Part shown: positions 7,645 through 16,149 of the stretch, piece by piece
Layout: each line of letters begins with the position of its first letter
How positions within the stretch are numbered: the stretch's first letter is position 1
DNA from: Porphyromonadaceae bacterium UBA7203
Lineage (GTDB): Bacteria; Bacteroidota; Bacteroidia; Bacteroidales; Muribaculaceae
NCBI GenBank assembly: GCA_002490725.1
Contig: DKUN01000012.1
Span: forward strand, 127,214-145,757
Direction of reading: 5' to 3'
DNA: 18,544 nt
Made by a program: the position numbers and the translations under genes
The notes under the pieces: generated by a model
Databases searched by the model: none
Told to the model about the DNA's origin: nothing
Seen by the model: the letters and a program-made list of their open reading frames with translations, nothing else

Positions 7645-10600
7645 GACGGAGTGTTCAATCGGTTGTAGAAGTCAATGAGGTCAAAGCCCTTTTCAGCACT
7701 GAGGCCGAGCAGGAACTCCTGGGCGCTGTCGACTCCGAAGCTCTGGATATAGTTAGAAATCAGAGTTCCCAGATAACTGTAGTTGCCGTTGCTGTCAACG
7801 ATGTGGAGCACGGCACGGTCGGCAGTGTTGAGCGACGCGAACTGCGAGGGCGAGAGCGACGCAAGATAGGGTATATAGTCGGCAAACCTGCCTATTTCGT
7901 CGCGATAGATCTGTTCGGCCTGCGCGCGGGCCTGCTCGTTGCCTGAGGCCTCGGCCAGCGCAAGGAAGAGGTCGGCTATATTCGCGCCGGCCTGGATGCC
8001 ATAGGGGGCATTCTTGGTCGGAAGCTTCTCTATCATCAGGTTCAGCAGATTGAGGGCCTTGTCGTATTCGCCGTCGCGATAGAGCGACTCAATCACCTCG
8101 ATAATGGCATAGCGGGTAGAAGCGACCATGCGCGACACGGTTTCGTCGAGATAGACGTCGTCGCCGCCTTCGGCGTCAAGGCCACCCCAGCGGAAGCGCT
8201 CCATGATGTTCTCGTAGGCCTTGAGGTTATTGGCTTTATAGAGGGCGCCTGAGCGGCGGGGCAGAACCTGGCGCGCCATGCCGGTGACATACATGTAGGG
8301 GTCCAGACCGAGATAGTAGCTGTCGGGCACAGTGTTGGCAAAGTATACTGGACGCGTCCAGCCGAGCGCCGACGAGGAGGCGAGAATGTCGAACACGAGC
8401 ATATCGGCCTGCGTCATTATTGACTGGCGGTTCTTGGCTGCAAGCACCGTCGGGAGGTCAACGACGATGTCTTCCTCGCCCTTGAGCGTATCGCCGGCAA
8501 TGTAGAGCTTGCCTGCGCTGACAATCGGATATGACACGCCGTTCATTTTGCCGGCAATGTCGGGGCCGTCGCCGTAGTATTCGGCAAGGAAGTCGAGCAC
8601 GGAGGTGCTCATGGTGTCGTTGCGCATGACGTAGCCTGTCTGGCGGCGGCCCTGGCCGAACACGTCGTCGGTAGCGAGCATCGGGGCAGGCGCGGCCTCA
8701 TAGGCGGGCAGCCTGTTCTGGGCGGCATACCAGTCGGTGGTTAGGTAGCTGAGGTTGATTACGCGCACGTCGGTGCGGTAGCCCTCAACTTCCTGGGCAT
8801 ACCAGAGGGGGAATGTGTCATTGTCACCGTTGGTGAAGATTATGGCATTTGGCTCGAGCGAACTGAGATAGTTCATGCCGAAATCGCGTGCCGTGTAGCG
8901 GCCTGAACGGTCGTGGTCATCCCAGGTCTGCGACACCATCTGCAGCGGCACGATGAGGCCGATGAGCGTGGCGGCAATGGCTGAGCCAGCAGCCGGGGTC
9001 TTGCTGTTGAGCAGACGGTCAATGCCCTCGGCAATGGCGCCCACTCCGAGGCCGATCCAGATGGCAAAGGCATAGAACGAGCCCGCAAAAGCATAGTCGC
9101 GCTCACGGGGCTGGCCGGGGGTCTGATTGAGATAGAGCACAATGGCTATGCCGGTCATGAAGAATAGGAAGAACACGACCCAGAACTGGCGTATGCCCTC
9201 TTCGCCTTTCAACGACTGCCAGATGAGGCCGGCAAGGCCGAGCAGCAGCGGCAGCATATAGAAAACGTTGTGGCCCTTGTTGCCCTTGCCGAAATCGGCC
9301 GGCAGCAGCGACTGGTCGCCGAGACGGGCATTGTCAATGAAGGGGATTCCGCAGATCCAGTTGCCGCGGTTAACCTCGCCGTTGCCCTGCAGGTCGTTCT
9401 GGCGCCCGGCAAAGTTCCACATGAAATAGCGGAAATACATGTGCACGAGCTGATAGTTGACAAAATAGCTGAGATTCTGTGCGATTGTAGGCTTGCGCAA
9501 CAGTTTCGACTCAGAACCGGGGCCGGTGTATACCCGGGCCGCCACCAGGGGCATATCAGCCTCGCGGAATCCGCCCCAGCTCATGTAGCTGCTGCGGTGT
9601 TCGGCCGAATACATGCGGGGGAAGAGCATGTTCATTTCGGGCGAATACTCATAGCGGGTGCGGGTCAGCACTTTGTCGTAGTGGGGCTTCGACTTGTCGA
9701 CGGCCTTAGCGTAGCCGTATTCCTCCGTGCCCACGGCCGTGCCGTCGGGATTGCGGAGCACCTCGGAGGCGAAAGTGGTGCCGTAAAGGAGCGGCGACTC
9801 GCCATATTGCTCGCGGTTGAGATAGGAGCTGAGCGAGAACACGTTGTCGGGGGCGTTCTGGTTAACCGGGGTTTCGGCAGCGGAGCGGATAAGCAGCAGC
9901 GCATAGCTCGAATAGCCCACAAAGATTACGAAGATGCTGAGCGTAATGATGCTGAGCACCCTGACGGGGAGCTTATTGACCCACGACAGCCAGCCTACCA
10001 GGGAGGCGATGACGACAACGGGAATCAGCAGCGAAGAGCCGATAAACGGAATGCCGCTGACAAGCACGGAGAGAATGAAGCTGATTTTTATTCGCGAGGC
10101 CGACTTGCAGACATAGAGCTCGCGCACGGTCCAGATGAACACGCCGAGAGTCAGCAGCGTATAGGCTATCACGCCCGAGTTATAGGAGAAGCCGAGCGTG
10201 TTGACGAAAAACAGCTCGGAATATTGGGCAACCTCGACGAAGCCGGGCACGAGACCATAAAGAATCGTGGCGATAATCATGAAGCTGACCAGCAGTGCAA
10301 AGCATGAGCCCTTGGCCGTCGGAGCGGCAAACTTGCGATAGTAGAACACCAGCACGATGGCGGGAATGCAGAGCAGGTTGAGCAGATGGACGGCGATGCT
10401 GACGCCGATTACGTAGGCAATCAGAATCAGATAGCGGTCGGAATGGGGCGCGTCGGCACAGCTCTCCCACTTGAGTATGAGCCAGAACACCAACGCGGTG
10501 CAGAATGATGAGAACGCATAAACCTCACCCTCGACGGCCGAATACCAGAATGTATCGCTCCAGGCGTAGGTGAGCGCGCCGACCAGGGCCGAACCGAACA

Positions 10601-10973
10601 CGACGATATTGCGCGCAAGGCCCATCTCCTCCACGGGCTTATAGCCCCAGACGAGACGGCGCATCAGGTGCGACACCGTCCAGAACAGCAACAGAATCGT
10701 TGCCGCGCTCAGCAGCGCGTTCATCGAGTTGACGGCCATGGCCACGGAACCGGGCTCGCCGCCTACAAAGTTGATGAAGAAGCGCGCGGTCAGCATGAAA
10801 ATCGGGTTACCCGGCGGGTGGCCGACTTCGAGTTTGTAACCTTGGGCGATGAATTCAGGGCAATCCCAGAAGGATGCCGTCGGCTCTATTGTGAGCAGAT
10901 AGCTCACAGCGGCAATGAGAAAACAGAGCCAGCCGAGAGAGTTGTTGATCAGGTTATAGCGTTTGTTGCTCAT
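7641..10973 (-). CDS. DUF2723 (TMEM260-family) GT-C-type membrane protein
   Basis: A polytopic membrane protein of 1110 residues. About the first 350 residues hold many transmembrane helices, further helices occur after a central extracytoplasmic loop (MLPLLLGLAGLIW, FWVVFFLFFMTGIAIVLYL), and the last 430 or so form a soluble domain ending in TPR-like helices. The N-terminal signature IEPTASFWDCPEFIAQGY plus GHPPGNP defines DUF2723; Asp37 and Glu40 occupy the acidic position expected of GT-C enzymes. Human TMEM260 of this family is a protein O-mannosyltransferase, so a polyprenyl-sugar-dependent protein glycosyltransferase is the best guess here, by inference. The usual WDCGEF reads WDCPEF. 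The start at ATG 10973 (MSNKRYN) is preferred over an ATG six codons upstream because family members begin just before this point. It overlaps the deacetylase gene by 4 bases. No strong promoter box was found upstream. Confidence 0.87.
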   Translation of the reverse strand: MSNKRYNLINNSLGWLCFLIAAVSYLLTIEPTASFWDCPEFIAQGYKLEVGHPPGNPIFMLTARFFINFVGGEPGSVAMAVNSMNALLSAATILLLFWTVSHLMRRLVWGYKPVEEMGLARNIVVFGSALVGALTYAWSDTFWYSAVEGEVYAFSSFCTALVFWLILKWESCADAPHSDRYLILIAYVIGVSIAVHLLNLLCIPAIVLVFYYRKFAAPTAKGSCFALLVSFMIIATILYGLVPGFVEVAQYSELFFVNTLGFSYNSGVIAYTLLTLGVFIWTVRELYVCKSASRIKISFILSVLVSGIPFIGSSLLIPVVVIASLVGWLSWVNKLPVRVLSIITLSIFVIFVGYSSYALLLIRSAAETPVNQNAPDNVFSLSSYLNREQYGESPLLYGTTFASEVLRNPDGTAVGTEEYGYAKAVDKSKPHYDKVLTRTRYEYSPEMNMLFPRMYSAEHRSSYMSWGGFREADMPLVAARVYTGPGSESKLLRKPTIAQNLSYFVNYQLVHMYFRYFMWNFAGRQNDLQGNGEVNRGNWICGIPFIDNARLGDQSLLPADFGKGNKGHNVFYMLPLLLGLAGLIWQSLKGEEGIRQFWVVFFLFFMTGIAIVLYLNQTPGQPRERDYAFAGSFYAFAIWIGLGVGAIAEGIDRLLNSKTPAAGSAIAATLIGLIVPLQMVSQTWDDHDRSGRYTARDFGMNYLSSLEPNAIIFTNGDNDTFPLWYAQEVEGYRTDVRVINLSYLTTDWYAAQNRLPAYEAAPAPMLATDDVFGQGRRQTGYVMRNDTMSTSVLDFLAEYYGDGPDIAGKMNGVSYPIVSAGKLYIAGDTLKGEEDIVVDLPTVLAAKNRQSIMTQADMLVFDILASSSALGWTRPVYFANTVPDSYYLGLDPYMYVTGMARQVLPRRSGALYKANNLKAYENIMERFRWGGLDAEGGDDVYLDETVSRMVASTRYAIIEVIESLYRDGEYDKALNLLNLMIEKLPTKNAPYGIQAGANIADLFLALAEASGNEQARAQAEQIYRDEIGRFADYIPYLASLSPSQFASLNTADRAVLHIVDSNGNYSYLGTLISNYIQSFGVDSAQEFLLGLSAEKGFDLIDFYNRLNTPS

Positions 10974-10992
10974 ATTCAAAATTGAGGTCATT

Positions 10993-11008
10993 CCGGAACT
11001 CTGTCCGG
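10993..11008 (-). other. Small hairpin before the DUF2723 start
   Basis: CCGGA and TCCGG form a 5-bp stem with a 6-base loop about 20 bases upstream of the chosen start. It abuts the alternative ATG at 10991. It may affect translation initiation, but it is short enough to be chance. Confidence 0.3.
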
Positions 11009-11042
11009 CAAAATGCTTAAAGATTGGAGTCAGTCGGTTTTC

Positions 11043-11080
11043 AAGGCCTCGACCACGGCCTTCCGAGTTGACGGAAGGCC
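11043..11080 (-). terminator. Strong hairpin with a competing alternative stem after the GH84 operon
   Basis: GGCCTTCCG (11057-11065) and CGGAAGGCC (11072-11080) form a perfect 9-bp stem with a 6-base loop, about 80 bases after the GH84 stop. A third segment AAGGCC (11043-11048) can instead pair with GGCCTT (11057-11062), so the two folds exclude each other. No U-tract follows on the minus strand. It may be a weak terminator, an mRNA 3' end or an attenuator-like switch. The remaining bases between 10974 and 11160 show no gene. Confidence 0.45.
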
Positions 11081-11160
11081 GCGATGAGGATGCTCTTGTT
11101 CAGTTATCCATCCAATAAACTTTAAACGGGTGGAGTTCGAAATAAAACCGTATGAATAGA

Positions 11161-13911
11161 TTAGTGATAGATCTGTTTGCGGCCATTCTGAATGAAGATG
11201 CCGTTGGAGGGGTTGGTCACGCGGCGACCCTGGAGGTCGTAGATGGCGCCGTCGCCCTTAACGGGAGCAGTCACCTCGCTGATGGAGTCAGAGCCGTCGA
11301 CTGAGCGATAGCCGAAGGTGAAGGCGTTGACAAAGGAGATGTCTGACTTGTGGCTGATTTTGCCGTCAGGCTTGATGTACCAGAAGTCTGTGCCCGCCAA
11401 GTCGGCATTGCGGATTGCCATCTTGCCGTTGCGGGCATAGAGTTCATAGGTATTCCAAGTGCAGAGGTAGAGGTGGTTGGGATCCTGGAAGCGGCCCTCT
11501 TCATCGATAAACCAGCCGTCTTGCGAAATCTTGAAGCGTCCGCAGTCGGTGTCTATGCTCAGAGTCCAGCGGTCTTTCGAGGTGGGGTTCTCGGGCAGGT
11601 CGGCCCAGCCGAGCACATTGCCCGAAAGGGTGCGCAGCGCCTTGCCCTCCTCGTTGAAGAGGTAGTAGTCGCCCTCGGCAAAGGGTTTTGCCTGAGGAAT
11701 ATCCTCGCCGGCGGGCACAATCTGGAACATGAAGTTATCGACCGACCATGAGGTAGATCCGCTCTGCTGGATGCGGTCGCCGCTCACCGTCCAGTACTTC
11801 TTGCCGGAGTTGCCGTCGTTCTGGATAGCCCAGAAGTGGCCCAGGGGCTGGAGGTGGTAGGTGTTCCACGATGCCAGGTAGGCGTTGGTGCCGAAGTTGC
11901 CCAGCTCGTTGACATAGCGTTCGTCTTCGGCCGAGTAGATTGAGTAGCGGCCCTCCTGCGAGTCGTAGGTAATGCGCCATACGTCGCGGTTGGGATTGAC
12001 GTTGTCGGGCGAGGTGGTGAAGGTGGGGTTGCCTCCCTTGCCGTTATGAAGATAGCGGCCGTCGTGGATAATGTGGTAGAGGCCGTTTTCGATGATGCGC
12101 TCGGGGAAGAGGCCTTCGGGATAGTCGAGGCCGAGGTTCTTGAACTCGTCGACGAGACGGTCAACCGTCGAGGTGATGAAGGGTTCTACGAACTGCGAGC
12201 CGCAGAAGGGGGTCAGAACGCGCAGCGAACCCTGATAGTCGCGGCTGCGGAGTTCGGCGCCGGTCTTGGTGTCGGCGGCATAGGTTGAATAGGCGGCAAC
12301 GAACTCATCGGCATTGCGGGCGTCGAGCGCAATCTGCATGTCGGCGAGCATGGAGCCGCGGTTGCTCTGGAGCTCGTAGTAATGAAGCCACTCGGCTATT
12401 TCGTCGACCAGACGGTTGCCGTTGATGGCGCGGAGTTCGCGTGCGGCGTCGAGCTGCTTGGCAAAGTAGTCCGAATAGTCGGCGACGTTGGCGGCCGAGA
12501 AGGGCTTGGTGTCAAGCAGAGTCTTGAAGTCGGGGGTTTCGGTGTAGATAATGGGCTTGCCGTGCGACTTGGGCGCAGGGTAGTTGATGTTGCTCAGACA
12601 GAATGTGCGGAACGCGTCGCTATGGTCGGGCATGATGTATTCAATCGACTCCTCCCATGCTTCCCAGGCGTCGTAGGCCTCGGGATTCCACGCAAAGTCG
12701 CCCATGCCGTAGAGGCCCACTTTCGATGCCTCATAATATTCCATCGGGTTGGCGGTGAAGCCGCTGATTTTCGAGTAGAGGTCGGTCACGGCCGGCTCGT
12801 AGGGACACATCAGCAGCGGGCGGCTGCCATAGTCCGAGCAGGGATAATTGTGCCAGATGAAGGGCTTGCGGCTAACCTGGCTGTAGAACCAGTCGCACGA
12901 CGGGCCGAGGGTCATGTCGACAACCGCAGCGCCGGTCCACATGATGTCGACGTCGGCGTCGAGTTCGGATGCGATCGTAGTGAAATATACGCGGTCGGCG
13001 TCAACCCAAGCCTGGTTATACTGCTCATGGCAGACAATGAGGCCCTTGACGTCATTTTTTTTCTTTACGAACTCGCTGTTGAGATAGTTGACAAACGCGG
13101 CCTCGGCGGTTGCGTTTTTGTTGAAGACGTCGTCGAAGAACACTGCGAAACGACGGAAACCGAGCTCATACATGGCCTCGAACTTAGCCTTGGCCTTGCT
13201 GTGGTTTTCGGTTGCGGTGCGCGATCCGGGGTGGATGGCCCAGACAATGTCGACCTTGTGCTTGTTGGCCTCCTCGACCAGCGCCCTGAGGTTGGCGGCC
13301 TGAGCTGCGGGATAGGGGTCAAACACCTGGCCGCCGCTATGATACGAGTCATTTTTAGGACCATATATAAAGGTGTTCATCTTCACGCGGTCGAAGAACG
13401 AGCACATGTCAATGCAGTCTTCGTGGCTCCAGGGGTTGCCATAGTAACCCTCAACGACGCCGCGCACCTCGGTGAGAGGCCAGTCCTTGACCTCGATCTG
13501 AGGCACCTGGCCCTGCTCCACGAGCTGAATAAACGACTGCACGCCATAGTACGTGCCGGCGCCGTCACGGCCGGCTATGGTAACCTTCGACGGCTCTACC
13601 TTAAGGTAGTAGGCCTGGGGGTGCTGGGGAATGTTTGCGGCTACAGACGACACTGCGGCGTCGCCGGCCTCGCCGATCACGATTTCGATTGTGCCGCCGG
13701 CATTGACCGGGAGCACGCGGTTCAGCGCGCTGACAGCGTCGGCGTCGGCGTCTGAAGCGCCTGTCAGACGATAGCTTGCGCCTGCAGCCACGAAAGCGGT
13801 GGAGCCGACGGTCTCTTCCTGCGGGTTAGGGAATATCCCGGAGGGGCTGGCGGCCGTTGTCGACATGCCGGCAAACAGGACCAGAGCCATTGAAAGATTT
13901 CTTGAGTTCAT
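11161..13911 (-). CDS. Secreted GH84 beta-N-acetylglucosaminidase, long form with two C-terminal modules
   Basis: A 916-residue glycosidase that removes terminal beta-linked GlcNAc by substrate-assisted catalysis. It has a signal peptide (about 1-21), an N-terminal GH20b-like domain up to about residue 140, and a GH84 barrel with EVRGVVEGYYGNPWSHED (149-165) and the catalytic aspartate pair in FAVFFDDVF (Asp260, Asp261). The barrel also has IMWTG and FIWHNYPCSDYG, typical of BtGH84-like enzymes. After the helical domain come two repeated beta-rich modules (about 610-735 and 742-870), each with a strand pattern including NTY and YW/FW, resembling trefoil-type carbohydrate binding. The last residues IYDLQGRRV...GIFIQNGRKQIY look like a T9SS type A sorting-like tail. 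BtGH84 is about 737 residues, so this copy is extended. It starts 33 bases after the second GH84 gene and is likely co-transcribed. Substrate is unproven; mucin, hyaluronan or O-GlcNAc glycans are candidates. Confidence 0.93.
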   Translation of the reverse strand: MNSRNLSMALVLFAGMSTTAASPSGIFPNPQEETVGSTAFVAAGASYRLTGASDADADAVSALNRVLPVNAGGTIEIVIGEAGDAAVSSVAANIPQHPQAYYLKVEPSKVTIAGRDGAGTYYGVQSFIQLVEQGQVPQIEVKDWPLTEVRGVVEGYYGNPWSHEDCIDMCSFFDRVKMNTFIYGPKNDSYHSGGQVFDPYPAAQAANLRALVEEANKHKVDIVWAIHPGSRTATENHSKAKAKFEAMYELGFRRFAVFFDDVFNKNATAEAAFVNYLNSEFVKKKNDVKGLIVCHEQYNQAWVDADRVYFTTIASELDADVDIMWTGAAVVDMTLGPSCDWFYSQVSRKPFIWHNYPCSDYGSRPLLMCPYEPAVTDLYSKISGFTANPMEYYEASKVGLYGMGDFAWNPEAYDAWEAWEESIEYIMPDHSDAFRTFCLSNINYPAPKSHGKPIIYTETPDFKTLLDTKPFSAANVADYSDYFAKQLDAARELRAINGNRLVDEIAEWLHYYELQSNRGSMLADMQIALDARNADEFVAAYSTYAADTKTGAELRSRDYQGSLRVLTPFCGSQFVEPFITSTVDRLVDEFKNLGLDYPEGLFPERIIENGLYHIIHDGRYLHNGKGGNPTFTTSPDNVNPNRDVWRITYDSQEGRYSIYSAEDERYVNELGNFGTNAYLASWNTYHLQPLGHFWAIQNDGNSGKKYWTVSGDRIQQSGSTSWSVDNFMFQIVPAGEDIPQAKPFAEGDYYLFNEEGKALRTLSGNVLGWADLPENPTSKDRWTLSIDTDCGRFKISQDGWFIDEEGRFQDPNHLYLCTWNTYELYARNGKMAIRNADLAGTDFWYIKPDGKISHKSDISFVNAFTFGYRSVDGSDSISEVTAPVKGDGAIYDLQGRRVTNPSNGIFIQNGRKQIYH

Positions 13912-13944
13912 AGACTTGTTGGAGTGATATTAGATTTATATGTA

Positions 13945-16080
13945 TTATTCTTGTTGCAGAACCGGAGAGATGTCGAAAATATACTCTGGAGCCGACGAGT
14001 TGGTCGCGATGCGGCCGTCGGTCACGGTCCAGTACGAGCTTCCGCCGTTGCCGGCGTTGCGTATGGCATATTTGCCGTTCTCGCCGAGAGTGATTACATA
14101 TGTGTTCCAATCGGCCGAATAGGGATTGACGCCGAAATTGCCGAGTTCATTGACATAGCGCTCGTCTTTCGAGTTGCGGATTTCATAGCGCTCGGTCATG
14201 GGCACATATTTGATGTGCCACTCCTGGCGGTTGGGGTTGATATCGTCGACCTCGGCCTGGAAAACGGGGTTGCCGCCACGACTGCCGGCATCGGGGTTGC
14301 CGAGCGTATGGCCCTCGTAGCGAATGTAGTAAGTACCATTCTCGAGCACCCTGCGCGGGAACAGGTCGGCGGGATAGTCGGCTCCGGTCTGCTTGAAGGA
14401 GTCGATGAGTTCGCTGACATTGCGCTTGAGCCAGGGCTCGACGTGGAGAGTGCCGGTTTTGACCCTGACGCTCTGAATCGAGCCTTCGAATCCGCGCGAC
14501 ACCACATTCTCGGCCTTGGCGGCGCTGCCGGCAAAGCGCTTGTAGGCATCGACGAACGGAGCGGCAAGGTCAGCGTCGAGCGCCGATGCCATGTCGCATA
14601 CGGCCAAGCCCATCTGCGCCTGCAGGCTCAGTGCGGTTATCCACTCCTTGACTTCGGCGAGCAGGGGCTGACCGGCGTCGGCCAGGGCAATGAGTTCGGC
14701 GGCCGCGGCGCGGCGGCTGCGGAAATAATCGCGATAGGCCTCGACGGCATCAGGATTGCCCAAAGAGCCATATTTCTCTGTCAGCGCCTTGAAGTCGGGC
14801 GTTTCGCCCCAGAAGCGGAGGCCGTGCACGCTCGGGGCAACGTCGACGTTGTTGAGACAGAAAATTCGGAAAGCCTCCTCATGGCCGGGCATCAGCTCGG
14901 TGAGCGAGCGCTCCCAGACCTCGTCGGCATTGAAGGCAGCGGGGTTCCACGCAAAGTCTGCCAGCGAGTAGAGCGCCACCTTCGACGCTTCGGCATACTG
15001 CATCGGGTTGGAGCAGAAGGCGGCCACATTGCCGGCAATCGCGGGATCGTTGCCTACTACCGGGCCCATCAGCAGATTGTGTGAACCATAGTCGTTGACC
15101 GGATAGTTGAGCCAGATAAACGGCTTGCGGGTCGTTTCATTGGTAAACCACTCGCAATCGCCAAGGTCAATCATGTCGCAGACACTGTTGCCGGTCCACA
15201 TAATCGATATGTCGGAGTTCAGGCCGGTGCCCATCTTGGTCAGATAGTCGCCGCCTGCCCATGCGCGGTTGTAGACGGTGGGACACACGACGAGAGGCTC
15301 CACATCCTTGCGGGGCTTCACGAACTCGCGGTCAAGGAAGTTCAGATAGTCAATCTGCGCGTCGACGCTCTTAGCCGAAATGTCGTCGAAGAAAACCGCA
15401 AACGACCTGACGCCGAGCCCGTACATCTGCTCGAACTTGTCGAGCGCGCGCCGGCGATCAGCATCGCTCTCGATTGAGTTACCGGGGTGCATGGCCCAGG
15501 TGAACTTCACCTTGTTTTTGGCGGCGTGCTTCACCAGGTCGGCCATCTCGTCGGCCTTGTCGGCGGGATAGGGCTCATACCAGCGGGAGTGGTGATAAGG
15601 GTCGTCTTTGGGACCGTAGATATAGACATTGAGCCGGTTGCGGCCATAAAAGTCAAACTGGCTCAGCCGGTCAGCGTGGCTCCAGGGGTTGCCGTAAAAG
15701 CCTTCGATGACGCCGCGGAGCGATATTGCCGGAGCCATGGCCGTGTCGACCTGCTGAGCCGGATTCTTGAGAAACTCACGCACGCCATAATACGTGCCGG
15801 CGCCGTCACGGCCGGCAATCACGACTTTTTTCGGGCCAACGCTCAGATAGAAACCCTCGGACTCCGACGGAATGCGCGAGGCATACTTCCTGACCGCCTT
15901 GTCGCCGGCTTCGCCGACAATGATTTCAACGTCGCCCTTAGGCGCAACGTCAAGATGCGAACAAAGCAGCTCAACCGCATCAGCATCAGCGGTTTTCACT
16001 CCTTGAATCTTATATACGGGAGTTTGCGCCGACACACACGCAACAGCCGTGAGCGCCAGAACCGAGGCTTTAAATTTCAT
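13945..16080 (-). CDS. Secreted GH84 beta-N-acetylglucosaminidase, short form
   Basis: A 711-residue glycosidase close to the length of BtGH84. The signal peptide ends near VSA|QT; a Cys at 15 lacks a good lipobox. A short GH20b-like domain (about 20-115) precedes the GH84 barrel with LRGVIEGFYGNPWSHADR (121-138), catalytic FAVFFDDIS (Asp232, Asp233), IMWTG and FIWLNYPVNDYG. A helical region and one beta-rich C-terminal module follow, with RYVNELGNFG and DWNTYVITLG, matching the first C-terminal module of the neighbouring GH84. It lacks the second module and the sorting-like tail. It is the first gene of the operon, behind a clear promoter box. The two enzymes are diverged paralogues rather than near-identical copies, so they probably differ in substrate or location. 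Confidence 0.93.
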   Translation of the reverse strand: MKFKASVLALTAVACVSAQTPVYKIQGVKTADADAVELLCSHLDVAPKGDVEIIVGEAGDKAVRKYASRIPSESEGFYLSVGPKKVVIAGRDGAGTYYGVREFLKNPAQQVDTAMAPAISLRGVIEGFYGNPWSHADRLSQFDFYGRNRLNVYIYGPKDDPYHHSRWYEPYPADKADEMADLVKHAAKNKVKFTWAMHPGNSIESDADRRRALDKFEQMYGLGVRSFAVFFDDISAKSVDAQIDYLNFLDREFVKPRKDVEPLVVCPTVYNRAWAGGDYLTKMGTGLNSDISIMWTGNSVCDMIDLGDCEWFTNETTRKPFIWLNYPVNDYGSHNLLMGPVVGNDPAIAGNVAAFCSNPMQYAEASKVALYSLADFAWNPAAFNADEVWERSLTELMPGHEEAFRIFCLNNVDVAPSVHGLRFWGETPDFKALTEKYGSLGNPDAVEAYRDYFRSRRAAAAELIALADAGQPLLAEVKEWITALSLQAQMGLAVCDMASALDADLAAPFVDAYKRFAGSAAKAENVVSRGFEGSIQSVRVKTGTLHVEPWLKRNVSELIDSFKQTGADYPADLFPRRVLENGTYYIRYEGHTLGNPDAGSRGGNPVFQAEVDDINPNRQEWHIKYVPMTERYEIRNSKDERYVNELGNFGVNPYSADWNTYVITLGENGKYAIRNAGNGGSSYWTVTDGRIATNSSAPEYIFDISPVLQQE

Positions 16081-16082
16081 TC

Positions 16083-16111
16083 TTATAGCTATAATTTAAT
16101 CGGTTTAACCG
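16083..16111. promoter_or_regulatory. Two palindromes in the GH84 operon leader
   Basis: TTATAGCTATAA (16083-16094) is a perfect 12-bp palindrome two bases before the GH84 start codon. CGGTTTAACCG (16101-16111) has perfect 5-base arms around one central base, just downstream of the -7 box and close to the expected transcript start. The second is well placed for a repressor operator. Confidence 0.4.
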
Positions 16112-16113
16112 CA

Positions 16114-16121
16114 CAAAGATA
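16114..16121 (-). promoter_or_regulatory. Bacteroidota -7 promoter box for the GH84 operon
   Basis: The minus strand reads TATCTTTG, an exact TAnnTTTG match, about 34 bases before the GH84 ATG. No convincing TTTG is seen at the -33 position. It serves both GH84 genes, since the 33-base gap between them has no promoter box. Confidence 0.68.
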
Positions 16122-16149
16122 CGACTTTTTTCTGAAAAATCCTACACAC

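Noticed and set aside
9270..10307. Plus-strand open frame of 345 codons opposite DUF2723
   Set aside because: No motif, and the charged low-complexity composition is the complement of transmembrane codons.
11043..11080. Calling the strong hairpin a confirmed intrinsic terminator
   Set aside because: The stem is perfect but there is no U-tract on the minus strand, and an alternative stem competes with it.
12382..13755. Long plus-strand open frame (457 codons) inside the long GH84 gene
   Set aside because: It is antisense to a clear enzyme, shows no family motif and is rich in Val/Gly/Ala as expected from the complement of GC-biased codons.
13924..15084. Plus-strand open frame of 386 codons opposite the short GH84 gene
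   Set aside because: Antisense shadow with no recognisable domain, promoter or initiation signal.
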